Below the pieces are notes generated by a model that was not told the DNA's origin, searched no databases, and was given only the letters and a program-made list of their open reading frames with translations. A stretch of DNA of 64,000 nt from Myxococcales bacterium (lineage in GTDB: Bacteria; Myxococcota_A; Polyangia; Polyangiales; Polyangiaceae): positions 1,618,501 through 1,682,500 of the forward strand of contig JADJQX010000008.1 of NCBI GenBank assembly GCA_016712525.1, given 5' to 3'. Both the position numbers and the translations under genes were made by a program. Below are positions 1 to 8,546 of this stretch, one piece after another (positions within the stretch are counted from its first letter, which is position 1; every line of letters begins with the position of its first letter).

Positions 1-1153
1 CCCCGAGGTAGACGCGCATGTCTTGGTTGCGGTCGAAGAAGGGGTTCCCGTAGGTGCCGTCGGCGCGGAGGATGTTGCGGCTCATGAAGTAGCCGACCTC
101 GGCCGTGAGCCAGTGCGTGGCCTCGTAGTCGAGCCAGAACGAGAAGTAGGTGGCGGTACGCACCGTGGACGGGTCGGACAGGCGACCGGCCGTGTAGGTG
201 GCCGAGCCCGGGCCCTGGATGGTGTCCTTGTCGAACGTGTAGACGAACTGGTGCGACATGTTGAACCACGCCGCCGGGCTGAAGGGCCCGAACGAGGTGG
301 CGATGATCGCCGACCAAGAGAGAATGTCAGACGCGTTCGCGACGCCGGTGAGTTGATCACCGCAACCGAACCCGCCGCCGCACTGGCGCTGGTAGGGGGC
401 GTCGCCGCGGATGCCCGACGTGGTGTTCGTGTAGAACGGGTGCGAGTAGGCACCAAACGCGAGGATGTCGAGCTCGCCGTCCTTCGTGATGAAGTGCTCG
501 AAGGCCTTGGCGAGCTGGAGCGTGAGGGCCGGCGTCACGATCATCGTGCGGGCGCGCGACTCGGGCGAGGTGGGCGCCGTGAGCCCGATGGCGATCTGCG
601 GCTTGATGCCCGCGAAGGCCGGAATGCCACGGTAGAAGAGCTGGAGGCCCGTGTCGCCGAAGCGGATCTCGTTCCGGGTCTGCGTGCTGTCCGAGTTCGT
701 CCACTCGTAGTTGATGGTAGTACGGCCGCGGAGCTGCCAGTCTTTGTTGATGGTGTAACGCGGGAGGATGAACGCCGCCGTCTCGAACGTCGGGTTTCGG
801 TACTGGTTCTGGTCTTGGACGACCGTCGCCGTGTTCAGGCTGTTCATCAAGAAGACCTGCGTGCCGGCGAACGGGCGCGGCTTCGGCTTCTTCTCGGGCT
901 CCTTCTTGGCCTCGGCGGGGGCGTCTTTCTTGGGGGCGCCGGTGCCGAGCGAGATGCCTCCCGAGGCCGAAGCAGGGGCCGCGTTGTCGGCCGGGGGCTG
1001 CTGCGCGTCGGGGGCGGTCGTGGGCGCGGCGCCCGAGGCGGCCGGAGGCGTCGTGGGGGAAGCGGGCTGCGTGTCCTGGGCGAACGCGTTGCTGGATGCG
1101 GCCGACAGGGCGACCACGAGACCCAACGCGCCAAACTTCGTTCCTCTCTTCAT
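1..1153 (-). CDS. Predicted outer-membrane protein, 3' end beyond window
   Basis: The frame is open on the minus strand from an ATG at 1153 to the window edge, giving 384 codons without a stop. The N-terminus (MKRGTKFGALGLVVALSA...) is a typical Sec signal peptide ending near NAFAQ. It is followed by about 60 residues rich in Ala, Pro and Thr, then a Lys/Pro/Glu stretch (EPEKKPKPRPF), which looks like a periplasmic linker. The rest has alternating hydrophobic/polar segments with many Tyr, Trp, Phe and Asn (for example TINYEWTNSD, WFNMSHQFVYTF), the pattern of a transmembrane beta-barrel. I do not recognise a specific family. It is transcribed away from the next gene, with an AT-richer divergent promoter gap (1154-1431) between them. 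A porin or transport barrel is inferred; no substrate can be named. Confidence 0.7.
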   Translation of the reverse strand, partial: MKRGTKFGALGLVVALSAASSNAFAQDTQPASPTTPPAASGAAPTTAPDAQQPPADNAAPASASGGISLGTGAPKKDAPAEAKKEPEKKPKPRPFAGTQVFLMNSLNTATVVQDQNQYRNPTFETAAFILPRYTINKDWQLRGRTTINYEWTNSDSTQTRNEIRFGDTGLQLFYRGIPAFAGIKPQIAIGLTAPTSPESRARTMIVTPALTLQLAKAFEHFITKDGELDILAFGAYSHPFYTNTTSGIRGDAPYQRQCGGGFGCGDQLTGVANASDILSWSAIIATSFGPFSPAAWFNMSHQFVYTFDKDTIQGPGSATYTAGRLSDPSTVRTATYFSFWLDYEATHWLTAEVGYFMSRNILRADGTYGNPFFDRNQDMRVYLG

Positions 1154-1431
1154 CGCTCCCACTTCCCTCTGCTGAACCCGCCGCACGAGACGACCGAAAC
1201 CGTCGGTCTTCGCACGAGCCCGAAAGCCACTGCAAGCCTCGTGCTCACCCACCAGAACTTGCAACCAACCGAAACCACTAAGTATTTTGGAAGAGGCCCG
1301 GGCACGGTCAGTTCGTTAACGATCGACCCGTGCGCGAGAGGACCAGGCTTCTAGCGCCGGGCGCGGAGGGCCGCAAGGAAACATTCCGTCGGGAGACGGG
1401 GGCTCGGGGCCCCTGTGGTATCGGTCGTTTC

Positions 1432-2805
1432 GTGGGCCGCCGAGGGAGGTCGTGGGCATGTGCTGCGCTCGTGGCCGCGCTCGGGTGTTTCTCCCGGGTC
1501 GCGTCGGCCGGAGGCCCGCTCGGTCCCCAGGGGTCGGCCATCACGACGAGCGACTACACGGTGGACCTCTTCCAGGGGCCGCTCACGGCGTCGAACCGCG
1601 TGACGGGGCTCGCGGGGGCCGTCGCGCCGCTCGCCGAGGGCATCGACATGCACGCCTTCAACGCGGCAGCCCCGGCCGTGCGGGCGCTGCACTCGTCGAG
1701 CGTGACCGAATTCGACGTGAGCGCGGGCCTCACCTTCCCGGGTGCGCTGAAGGGGCTCGACTTCGACAACAACGGGAAGCGAGGCTTCACGTACGAAAAC
1801 TTCTTCTTCCTGACGCTCGCCGGGCAGGTCCAAGAGGGGCCGTTCGGCTTCGGCGCCACGGTGGACCTCCAGCAGTACGACCTCGGAGGCACGACGGGCG
1901 CCGAGAACGTGGCGAGCGTGGCCTTTCGCATGATCCAAGCGAGGCTCATCGGCGCGTGGCACGTGACCGACGCGCTCACGATCGGCGGGGGCATTCGAGG
2001 GGTGCTCTTCAGCCTGAGGGACGCGGCCCTGTCGCGCATCGGGATCGAGAGCTTCACCGACCTGCGCGGGGTGCTCGGCATGGCGGGCGTGGGGCCGGAG
2101 GTGGGGGCGATGTACGCGCCGCTCGGGCTGCCGCTCCGCCTCGGGGTCTCGGCGCGCGCTCCGGTCACGGGGCGCATCATCCCGGGCGAAACGGCGGCGA
2201 TCGACGCGAGCGGTGACCGGAAGCTCGGGCTCCTCTACCTGCCGAACCGCGTCGACATGCCGTGGCAGCTCGAGTGGGGCGTGGCGTTCCAGCTCGGGCC
2301 GCGCCCGTTGAACGCGCGGTGGCTCGACTCGACACGCGAGCCACGGGAGAACATCGAGGCGCAGCGGCGGTCGCCGGACGAGGCGCGCTCGACGCTCGTG
2401 AACCGGCTCGCGCGGCAGAGGAACGCGCGTTTGGCCCGCGAGAAGCTGCTCGTGTCGGTGTCGTTCACGGTGACGGGCCCGGCCGATCGTGCGGTGGGGC
2501 TCGAGTCGTTCTTGGCGGGTGTCGTCGAGCGCTCGGGGGAGAAGGTGTCGTTCACGCCGCGCGTCGGCGTGGAGGCCGAGCCCTTCCCCATGCGGCTCCA
2601 GTTTCGCGCGGGGGCGTACCTCGAGCCCACGCGGTTCCGGACGGGCGCGCCGCGTATGCACGGGACGCTCGGCATGGACCTCCGGACGATCACGTGGGAC
2701 GTCTTCGGCATCTTCGACGAGCCGATGCCGTTCAAGGTGGGTGGCTCGCTCGACATCGCGAGGGAGTACTTCGGTTGGGGCGTGACCGCCGGGATCTGGC
2801 GCTGA
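1432..2805 (+). CDS. Secreted or outer-membrane hypothetical protein
   Basis: This frame is about 457 codons from a GTG at 1432. I prefer this start over a GTG at 1330 because the basic-plus-hydrophobic segment GRRGRSWACAALVAALGC, ending near SRVASA, then sits at the extreme N-terminus as a signal peptide. The mature part opens with a short region naming no family, then alternating beta-strand-like stretches (FGFGATVDLQQYDL, LTIGGGIRGVLFSL, LQFRAGAYLEP). It ends in an aromatic-rich strand (YFGWGVTAGIWR), as many outer-membrane barrels do. The terminal aromatic residue followed by Arg is close to, but not exactly, the usual barrel signature. It is convergent with the next gene, with about 20 bases between stop codons. 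Function unknown; barrel assignment is inference. Confidence 0.65.
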   Translation: MGRRGRSWACAALVAALGCFSRVASAGGPLGPQGSAITTSDYTVDLFQGPLTASNRVTGLAGAVAPLAEGIDMHAFNAAAPAVRALHSSSVTEFDVSAGLTFPGALKGLDFDNNGKRGFTYENFFFLTLAGQVQEGPFGFGATVDLQQYDLGGTTGAENVASVAFRMIQARLIGAWHVTDALTIGGGIRGVLFSLRDAALSRIGIESFTDLRGVLGMAGVGPEVGAMYAPLGLPLRLGVSARAPVTGRIIPGETAAIDASGDRKLGLLYLPNRVDMPWQLEWGVAFQLGPRPLNARWLDSTREPRENIEAQRRSPDEARSTLVNRLARQRNARLAREKLLVSVSFTVTGPADRAVGLESFLAGVVERSGEKVSFTPRVGVEAEPFPMRLQFRAGAYLEPTRFRTGAPRMHGTLGMDLRTITWDVFGIFDEPMPFKVGGSLDIAREYFGWGVTAGIWR

Positions 2806-2826
2806 AGGGCGGGCGGCGGGAGGGGC

Positions 2827-4140
2827 TCAGGGGAGCTTCGGGACCTCGAGCTTCGTGAGGGAGCGCGGCTCGCGCGTGAGGAGCGTGAGGCCCCCGTGCT
2901 CGAGCACCGCCCCGTCGAAGCCAGGGAACGTGAGCGCCCGAAGGACGGGGCTGGAGAACGGGATGGCCTCGGAGGAGCCTTCCTCGAGGTCGAGCACGTC
3001 GACGAACCCCTGAGAGGCGCCGAACACATGGCGGCCGTCGCCCCCCACGCCGAGCGCGCGCGTGGGGCGTGCGAGGGGGAGACGTTTCACCGTGCGCGCG
3101 GGGACATCGACGGCGCTCGCCTCGCGAATCCCAAGGAAAACCGAGGACTTGCCCCCTTCGTTGCCCACGTGATCGAACACGTCGTCGGAGAGGGGGGCGA
3201 AGGACTGAGCGAGCGTGCGTGGGTCGGTGAAGGCGACGTGGAAGCGAACGGGGCTCGCGAGGACCTCGGCGGGGAGCGGGGCGGCGTCGGGGCTCGCGCC
3301 GTAGCGATCGGCCAGCGCGACGATGCTGCCTCCGATCGCGCGGGGCAACACGCCGCCCTGAAGCAGGCTCTCGACACGGCACGACGCGGGCTCGACGACG
3401 GTGAGGTGCGCCGTGAGACCGGGAGACGCGACGCCGACGAAGGCTCGCCCATTCGCGACGGCGACGGAGGTAGCTACGAGCTCCGAGGGAGGTGTCGGAC
3501 CGCGACGCGCGAGGGCGCACTCGACCGAGCCGTCGGTCCCGTCGAGGACGAGGATCCGCGTCGCGGTGACCACGACGAGCCTTCCCGAAGGTGGCACCTC
3601 GACGACGGCCTGGATGCGCTCCGCGGGCGACGCGAAGCGCCCGGCCCACGCGCCTGTCGCGCCGTCGACGAGGGCCACCTCGAAGGACGTCTTCACGACC
3701 ACGCGCGACGCCGTGCGAAAGACCTCGGGCGGGCGACCGTCGGAGCGCGTGCTCACGTCGCGGCGAAACACGACCCGCGAGGCCGCGAGGTCGTAGGCGA
3801 CCAGGGTGGAGATCTCCGTGCCGCCGACGATGACCGACAGGGCGTCGAGACCGAGGCCCGAGCCGGCCGGCCAGAACGTGGCGGCGTGAGGCTCGGGGAT
3901 CGCGTCGATCGCCTTGATTTCACGGGTCGCGAGCTCGACGAGGGCGAGCGTATGGAGCGCGGCGGAGGCCTCGGGGGAGGTGGCGAAACGCCCGGTCGCG
4001 TCGGACGAGGACGAGGCGAGCACCGTGGTCGAGGGCCCCGGTGGGCGTTCGGGGGTCGTGACCTTCTTGGGCTCTTCCTCCTTCACGGCGGGGCACGCCG
4101 TGAGCAGCGCTGCCAAGAGAGGAACGAGGAGCGCCCTCAC
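2827..4140 (-). CDS. Lipoprotein with beta-propeller-like body
   Basis: The start is a GTG at 4140 giving 437 residues. This GTG overlaps the TGA of the upstream gene by four bases (GTGA), so the two are translationally coupled. The N-terminus (MRALLVPLLAALLTAC) is a lipoprotein signal with a lipobox Cys at about residue 16, followed by an acidic/basic linker. The body consists of repeated blade-like strands (SVIVGGTEISTLVAYDL, RVVVKTSFEVALVDG, RLVVVTATRILVLDG), resembling quinoprotein or WD40 propellers. No catalytic motif is visible. Membrane-anchored propeller proteins often sense or bind partners in the periplasm; a specific role cannot be given. The partner is the membrane protein encoded just upstream. 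Confidence 0.65.
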   Translation of the reverse strand: MRALLVPLLAALLTACPAVKEEEPKKVTTPERPPGPSTTVLASSSSDATGRFATSPEASAALHTLALVELATREIKAIDAIPEPHAATFWPAGSGLGLDALSVIVGGTEISTLVAYDLAASRVVFRRDVSTRSDGRPPEVFRTASRVVVKTSFEVALVDGATGAWAGRFASPAERIQAVVEVPPSGRLVVVTATRILVLDGTDGSVECALARRGPTPPSELVATSVAVANGRAFVGVASPGLTAHLTVVEPASCRVESLLQGGVLPRAIGGSIVALADRYGASPDAAPLPAEVLASPVRFHVAFTDPRTLAQSFAPLSDDVFDHVGNEGGKSSVFLGIREASAVDVPARTVKRLPLARPTRALGVGGDGRHVFGASQGFVDVLDLEEGSSEAIPFSSPVLRALTFPGFDGAVLEHGGLTLLTREPRSLTKLEVPKLP

Positions 4141-5225
4141 GAGCCGTCTCCCGCGTCGGCGTCGATGGATGCGTCGAGGCCCGCGTCGGACGGGGGCTCG
4201 GCGTCCAGGCCCGCATCGGGCGGGACCTCGGCGTCGGGCGCGACCCCGGCCTCGGGTCGATCGCGGTCGCACGTGAAGGGGACGAGGGTCGCGCCGACCG
4301 CACGGTACACGCGTCCGTCGGTCGGATACCGGACCACACCGATACCTCCGGAGAGCCCCCCCGAGCCTCCCGAGGCGCCCGCCCCTCCTGAGCCATCGGT
4401 CCACCCCGAGCCGGGGACACGCTGTGCGCCCGGTGATCGTGCATAGAGGAGCACCGCAGGGAGATCGTCGTCGGCCGAGACGAGGGCGACGTGAACGCCA
4501 TCGGGGGACGCGGTCGTGCCGAGCGGGGCGGCCTCGCCCGGCGCGAGCGTGACGAGGAACGGGTCGTTGAATGCGGCGAGCGAGAGATCGCAGGGGAGGC
4601 TCGCCGGCGAGACGGCGCCCGAGGGCAGCGGCGCGCGCAGGGTGCGAACACGAACGGTGACCGGGGTGGTGCCGGGGTTGAAGACGAACGTGGGCGAATC
4701 GAAGCCTTGGACGCATCCGCTCTCGGCGGCCGCGTCGTCGGCGCAGACCACGTTCGGGGCGCTGGTCGCGAGGCAGAAGGGCACGGCCGTGACGAGAGCG
4801 AGCGCCTCGGCCACACGGCGGGACGAAGGTTCTCGCCCCTCGGGCTCGTGCATGGCCCGGCCGAAGACCACGTACCCGACCGGGAGGACGAGGAGCGCGA
4901 CGAGGTCGGTCGGGTCGACCATGTTCGTGGCGTGGGCGAAGGCGAGGAGACGCTCGTACAGGGCCGAAGCCCACGGGCTCGTCTTGATGGCGGCGAACAC
5001 CACGCCCAAGACGAGCGACACACGCGCGAGGCCGCCACGCGAGCGCGCGCGCACGAGCACCGCGAGCACCACCTGCGCGACGAGGAGACCGGCGAAATCA
5101 CTCGCCTTGCCGGTGACGAGCTCGGGGAGGAGCCCCGCGCCCTTGGCCACGTGGTCGTTGACGACCAAGACGACCAGGGCCGAGAGCCACAGCGGATGAA
5201 GGAGGGCGCGCGAGGGGCGGAGCAT
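4137..5225 (-). CDS. Multi-pass membrane protein with Asp-rich tail
   Basis: I chose the ATG at 5225 (MLRPSRALLHPLW...) because the protein then begins with its first hydrophobic helix. Upstream in-frame codons are Arg-rich and non-protein-like. It has about 362 residues. The N-terminal half carries four hydrophobic segments (LWLSALVVLVVNDHV, FAGLLVAQVVLAVLV, LVLGVVFAAI, LVALLVLPVGYVVFG), with the motif VTGKASDFAGL between the first two; similar GK-SDFAG motifs occur in uncharacterised myxobacterial membrane proteins. The C-terminal half is soluble, with a Gly/Ser-rich stretch and an Ala/Asp/Pro tail (DAGLDASIDADAGDGS), a low-complexity style common in Polyangiales surface proteins. Its stop overlaps the start of the following lipoprotein gene. 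Function unknown. Confidence 0.65.
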   Translation of the reverse strand: MLRPSRALLHPLWLSALVVLVVNDHVAKGAGLLPELVTGKASDFAGLLVAQVVLAVLVRARSRGGLARVSLVLGVVFAAIKTSPWASALYERLLAFAHATNMVDPTDLVALLVLPVGYVVFGRAMHEPEGREPSSRRVAEALALVTAVPFCLATSAPNVVCADDAAAESGCVQGFDSPTFVFNPGTTPVTVRVRTLRAPLPSGAVSPASLPCDLSLAAFNDPFLVTLAPGEAAPLGTTASPDGVHVALVSADDDLPAVLLYARSPGAQRVPGSGWTDGSGGAGASGGSGGLSGGIGVVRYPTDGRVYRAVGATLVPFTCDRDRPEAGVAPDAEVPPDAGLDAEPPSDAGLDASIDADAGDGS

Positions 5226-5380
5226 GGGGCCGTGCGGAGGTAGCAACTCTGGGGCCAGCCGAAAAACCTCGCGGGCGCGACAGTGGCGCCCCGAGGGAGG
5301 TGCGACAAGCGAGACACGTTGGAGCGCCGCTCGCCCGGCCGGGGCGCGACGCGAGGCCCCTCGCCGCGAGGACCGTACCG

Positions 5381-5408
5381 CCCCGTACCGGGGCGCTGTA
5401 CCGGTACA
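5381..5408. promoter_or_regulatory. Nested inverted repeats in divergent promoter gap
   Basis: The 267-base gap between the divergent genes starting at 5225 (-) and 5493 (+) contains CCCCGTACCGGGG at 5381-5393 and the perfect 12-base palindrome TGTACCGGTACA at 5397-5408. Both carry a GTACC core. They could be a dimeric repressor site or a small hairpin. No regulator is encoded nearby, so the assignment is tentative. Confidence 0.35.
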
Positions 5409-5492
5409 CCCCGGGGGGACCAAACGACGCGACATTTGTGAATGATTTCAAGGCAATGAGCTCTGGCACGAGGCGCGCAATGGGGGTCTCCC

Positions 5493-7763
5493 ATGAAGAC
5501 GCTGCACACCGCTCTCCTCGCTCTCTCGTTCACCACTCTCTCCGCCGTCGTCGGGTGCTCGGCCCCGACCGACGCGACCTCCTCGGACGTGGGCCCGGCC
5601 CCCGTCGTGACGAAGACCAAGCGCCACACCGTCGTCGTCGGCGAGGATCACGAGATCGTTGCCCGCCGCGAGTCGCTCCGCGTGAAGAAGGCGTTCGGCG
5701 TGAAGGCGCTCGGGTCGGAGACGCCCGCGGGCCCGGCCACGTTCGTCCGCTCGAGCGGCACGGTGGTCGCGAACCCGCGCGTCGACGGCGCGCTCACGAT
5801 CGCCTTGGCTCGCGGCGTCGGCGGCGCTCCTGCGGCGGTGGCGGCGGGCGGTGTGGTCTCGTCGGATCCGAGCGTCGCGACGGCGACGGTCTCGGGCGCG
5901 GAGCTCTCGGTCTCGCTCACGGGAAAGCTCGGGAACACGTACCTCACGACGTTCGATGCGGCGGGCAACGCGACGGCGAAGGTCATGATCCTCTCGGCCG
6001 TCGCTCAGCCTGGCACGGCCATCGTCGACGACGAGGCGCTCGAGCCCGAGGCGCTCCAGGTCGGCGACTACGGTGTCCCCGAGCAGCTCGCGACCGACTT
6101 CGGCGCCCGCACGAACGACCAGGCGCTCGCCGCCCTCTACGCCGCCACGCCGGGATCGAACCAGCGCGTCGGCGCGATGACCTTCGCCTCGCAGGACGCG
6201 TACCGGGCCTTTGCGAAGGCCGCCATCGACGCGGTCGGCATGGGCCCGAGCGGCGTGCGCGCCATCTACTTCCCCAAGAAAGACCTGCTCGTCACGACGG
6301 TGCACGGCGACATGACCGGCACGGGCACGCCCGGTGGCTCGTACGAGGTCTCGATCGGCGCGGCGGTGTCGCAGGCGGACTTCGCGAGCTACGTCGACTT
6401 CGGTGGCGTGCTCACCTCGAGCCCGCTCCACGACGCGAACGCGGTCGAGACGGGCGCGCTGTCGTTCACGTCGGGGGGCGCGAGCCTCGGCGCGACCGCC
6501 CCCGTCACGTTGGGTGTCGTGCTCGCCGACGGGCGCCGCGTGATGGCCTCGGAGGCGGCGTTCGGCGAGGCCCAAAAGAAGGCCGTGCGGCACATCGTCG
6601 CCTATCCGCAGCCCGGCGAGCCCCTCGGCGAGGCGCTCACCTGCGAGACGTCGAAGTCGGCCGGCGCGATCGACTGGAGCGCGCTCTACTCGACGGCCGA
6701 GACCAAGCTCGTGGCCGACGCGAAGTGGAACGGCGGCAAGCCCAGCATCGCGCTCGACCTCACCCCGCAGGTGCGCGTGGGTGGCCAGATCGGGTTCGCC
6801 GGGAGCTTCGAAGGGACGTGCGAGAAGACGATGTTCGAGGTCCCCGTCGCCGAGTGGGGCATCCCGCTCTTCGGCAACGTGGCGGTGAACGCGCCGGTGA
6901 AGGTCGAATTCAAGGTGAAGGCCGACGGCTCGGTGACCGTGATGACGCCGCGGGTGGAGCTCGGGAGCGCCGCCGACACCTCGAAGCCTGGAAAAATCGG
7001 CTTCTCGTACGCGGTGGGGGGAAAGTTCACGGTCGACCGGGACCTCGCGATGAAGACCTCGTACACGTCGCTCGGGGCGGTCGAGGGCTCGGCGCAGGGC
7101 AACGCGCATGTCGAGGTGGAGGCAGGCATCGCCGCGGCGTTGGGGCTCGAGGCGCAGGTGAAGGCCTGGATTTTCAAGGCGAGCGTGCGGGCGGACCTGG
7201 GCGACGTGACCTTCGGCGTGAAGGACGAGGCCGACCTCACCGTGTACCCCGCGAGCATGACGTACGACGCGTCGAACACGTTCGAGCTGGGCCTCTTCCC
7301 TCGCCTCGCGCCGACGCTGCACGTGGACACCTCGTTCTTCCACAAGTCGTTCAACCTGTTCTCGGTCGACCTGGGAGACATCTCCTTCTACGACGAGCGC
7401 TCGACGCCGAAGGGCCAGAAGCTCTTTTCCAAGGAGACCGTGACCCAGACGAAGACGCAGGACGGCACGCCCGTCGCCTACGTGCAGGCGAGCGACCACA
7501 TCGAGATCCGAGACATGGGAGACATCGCGAGCGTCGAGTCGGTCGTGACGAGCATCATGGGCGGTGAGTACCGGCGGTTCGTCGACCCGCAGATCACGGC
7601 GGGCATCTCGGGGGCGCGGATCAACATGACCGGCATCGACACGAACAAGCTGGCGCGAGCCTACCAGGCCAATGGCCAAGGGACCTTGCTCGGGGAGTCG
7701 GACCTGGACGTCCACATGACGAACGGGAAGACCGTGCGGGTGTTCCTGGGCACGGGGATGTGA
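5493..7763 (+). CDS. Large hypothetical lipoprotein
   Basis: The product has 756 residues from an ATG at 5493. The N-terminus (MKTLHTALLALSFTTLSAVVGC) is a lipoprotein signal with Cys at about residue 22, followed by a Thr/Ser-rich linker. No conserved enzyme motif was recognised. The first third contains Val/Ala-rich strands. The middle and end contain repeated beta-rich segments (VGGQIGFAGSFEGTCEK, GKIGFSYAVGGKFTVDRD, VEVEAGIAAALGLEAQVKAW) suggestive of a large surface-exposed beta-structure. Few Cys residues follow the lipobox. It is monocistronic: divergent from the gene on its left and followed by a repeat-filled gap. A surface or periplasmic structural role is a guess; I do not recognise the family. 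Confidence 0.65.
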   Translation: MKTLHTALLALSFTTLSAVVGCSAPTDATSSDVGPAPVVTKTKRHTVVVGEDHEIVARRESLRVKKAFGVKALGSETPAGPATFVRSSGTVVANPRVDGALTIALARGVGGAPAAVAAGGVVSSDPSVATATVSGAELSVSLTGKLGNTYLTTFDAAGNATAKVMILSAVAQPGTAIVDDEALEPEALQVGDYGVPEQLATDFGARTNDQALAALYAATPGSNQRVGAMTFASQDAYRAFAKAAIDAVGMGPSGVRAIYFPKKDLLVTTVHGDMTGTGTPGGSYEVSIGAAVSQADFASYVDFGGVLTSSPLHDANAVETGALSFTSGGASLGATAPVTLGVVLADGRRVMASEAAFGEAQKKAVRHIVAYPQPGEPLGEALTCETSKSAGAIDWSALYSTAETKLVADAKWNGGKPSIALDLTPQVRVGGQIGFAGSFEGTCEKTMFEVPVAEWGIPLFGNVAVNAPVKVEFKVKADGSVTVMTPRVELGSAADTSKPGKIGFSYAVGGKFTVDRDLAMKTSYTSLGAVEGSAQGNAHVEVEAGIAAALGLEAQVKAWIFKASVRADLGDVTFGVKDEADLTVYPASMTYDASNTFELGLFPRLAPTLHVDTSFFHKSFNLFSVDLGDISFYDERSTPKGQKLFSKETVTQTKTQDGTPVAYVQASDHIEIRDMGDIASVESVVTSIMGGEYRRFVDPQITAGISGARINMTGIDTNKLARAYQANGQGTLLGESDLDVHMTNGKTVRVFLGTGM

Positions 7764-7867
7764 GCGAGGGGCGGGAGGGAGGGGAGCGTCGAGGGCGTCG
7801 CGGGAGCACCGCGGCGCCCTCCGCCGTTTCGAAGGGCCGTCCGGCCTTCGGGTGGTCTCGCGGGAGA

Positions 7868-8011
7868 GCCGACCGACGTTCGCGCTAAGTCCTTGATATC
7901 GCTCGGACGGGCCGGGAAGTCCCTGACGGGGAAGAGCCGACCGACGTTCGCGCTAAGTCCTTGATATCGCTCGGGCGGGCCGGGAAGAGTCGACCGACGT
8001 TCGCGCTAAGT
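7868..8011 (+). repeat. Three tandem copies of the RAYT-linked repeat, variant form
   Basis: The gap 7764-8045 contains three near-identical units beginning GCCGACCGACGTTCGCGCTA (7868, 7936 and, with GTCGACC, 7989), each followed by AGT and then a segment ending ATCGCTCG. Spacing is about 68 and 53 bases. The core differs from the copies beside the transposase at 10.9-11.8 kb by TTCG instead of TTGG. No gene was found in the gap outside the repeats. Confidence 0.75.
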
Positions 8012-8045
8012 CTCTGAAATCGCTCGATTGTGATCGCTCGTCGGC

Positions 8046-8546
8046 TCAGGCCCGGCGGACCGCCTGGATGACCACGTGCTCGAGGGGCGCGTCCTTCGAG
8101 AAGGGGCCGCTCGCGCCGGTGGGCACGGCGACGATCGCGTCGACCACGCCCATGCCGTCGGTGACCTCGCCGAAGACGGCGTACCCGTAGCCGGCTTGGG
8201 TCTTGGCGGTGTGATCGAGGAACGCGTTGTCGGCGACGTTGACGAAGAACTGGGCCGTGGCCGAGTGCGGATCGCTCGTGCGGGCCATGGCCACGGTGCC
8301 GCGGAGGTTCTTGCGGCCGTTGTGGGCCTCGTTCTCGACGGGGGCGCGCACGGGCTTCTTCTCGAGGGCCGTGTCGTAGCCGCCGCCCTGCGCCATGAAC
8401 CCCGGGATCACGCGGTGGAACACGGTGCCCGTGTAGTGGCCCGCGTCGACGTACGCGAGGAAGCTCGCGACCGTGGCCGGGGCCTTCGCGGGGTCGAGGA
8501 GGAGGGTGAAGCTGCCGAGGCTCGTGTCGACGACGACGGTGGTCAT
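8046..8546 (-). CDS. Peptidyl-prolyl cis-trans isomerase, cyclophilin type
   Basis: The product has 166 residues, the usual length of a single-domain bacterial cyclophilin, with no signal peptide, so it is probably cytoplasmic. Family motifs are clear: TVFHRVIPGFMAQGG (active-site Arg and the FMAQGG strand), TVAMARTSDPHSATAQFF (the MAR and SATAQFF signatures) and YAVFGEVTDGMGVVDAI. The conserved F-H-R and Q-F-F residues are intact, so it should be active in proline isomerisation during folding. Its ATG (8546) overlaps the TGA of the upstream hydrolase gene by four bases, making a two-gene operon, an unusual pairing with no obvious functional link. Confidence 0.93.
   Translation of the reverse strand: MTTVVVDTSLGSFTLLLDPAKAPATVASFLAYVDAGHYTGTVFHRVIPGFMAQGGGYDTALEKKPVRAPVENEAHNGRKNLRGTVAMARTSDPHSATAQFFVNVADNAFLDHTAKTQAGYGYAVFGEVTDGMGVVDAIVAVPTGASGPFSKDAPLEHVVIQAVRRA

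Noticed and set aside
357..1235. A 292-codon minus-strand frame overlapping the first gene.
   Set aside because: Arg/Pro/Ala-rich without protein-like patterns; the signal-peptide-bearing frame from 1153 covers the same bases and is convincing.
5464..5480. TGGCACG-AGGC-GCGCA before the lipoprotein gene at 5493, similar to a sigma-54 promoter.
   Set aside because: The -12 element should be TTGCA; with GCGCA it is weak, and transcription would start almost at the ATG, leaving no leader for a ribosome site.
5300..7567. 755-codon frames on both strands across the large lipoprotein gene.
   Set aside because: Both read as Arg/Gly/His-rich shadow sequence typical of GC-rich codon bias; the frame starting at 5493 has the lipoprotein signal.
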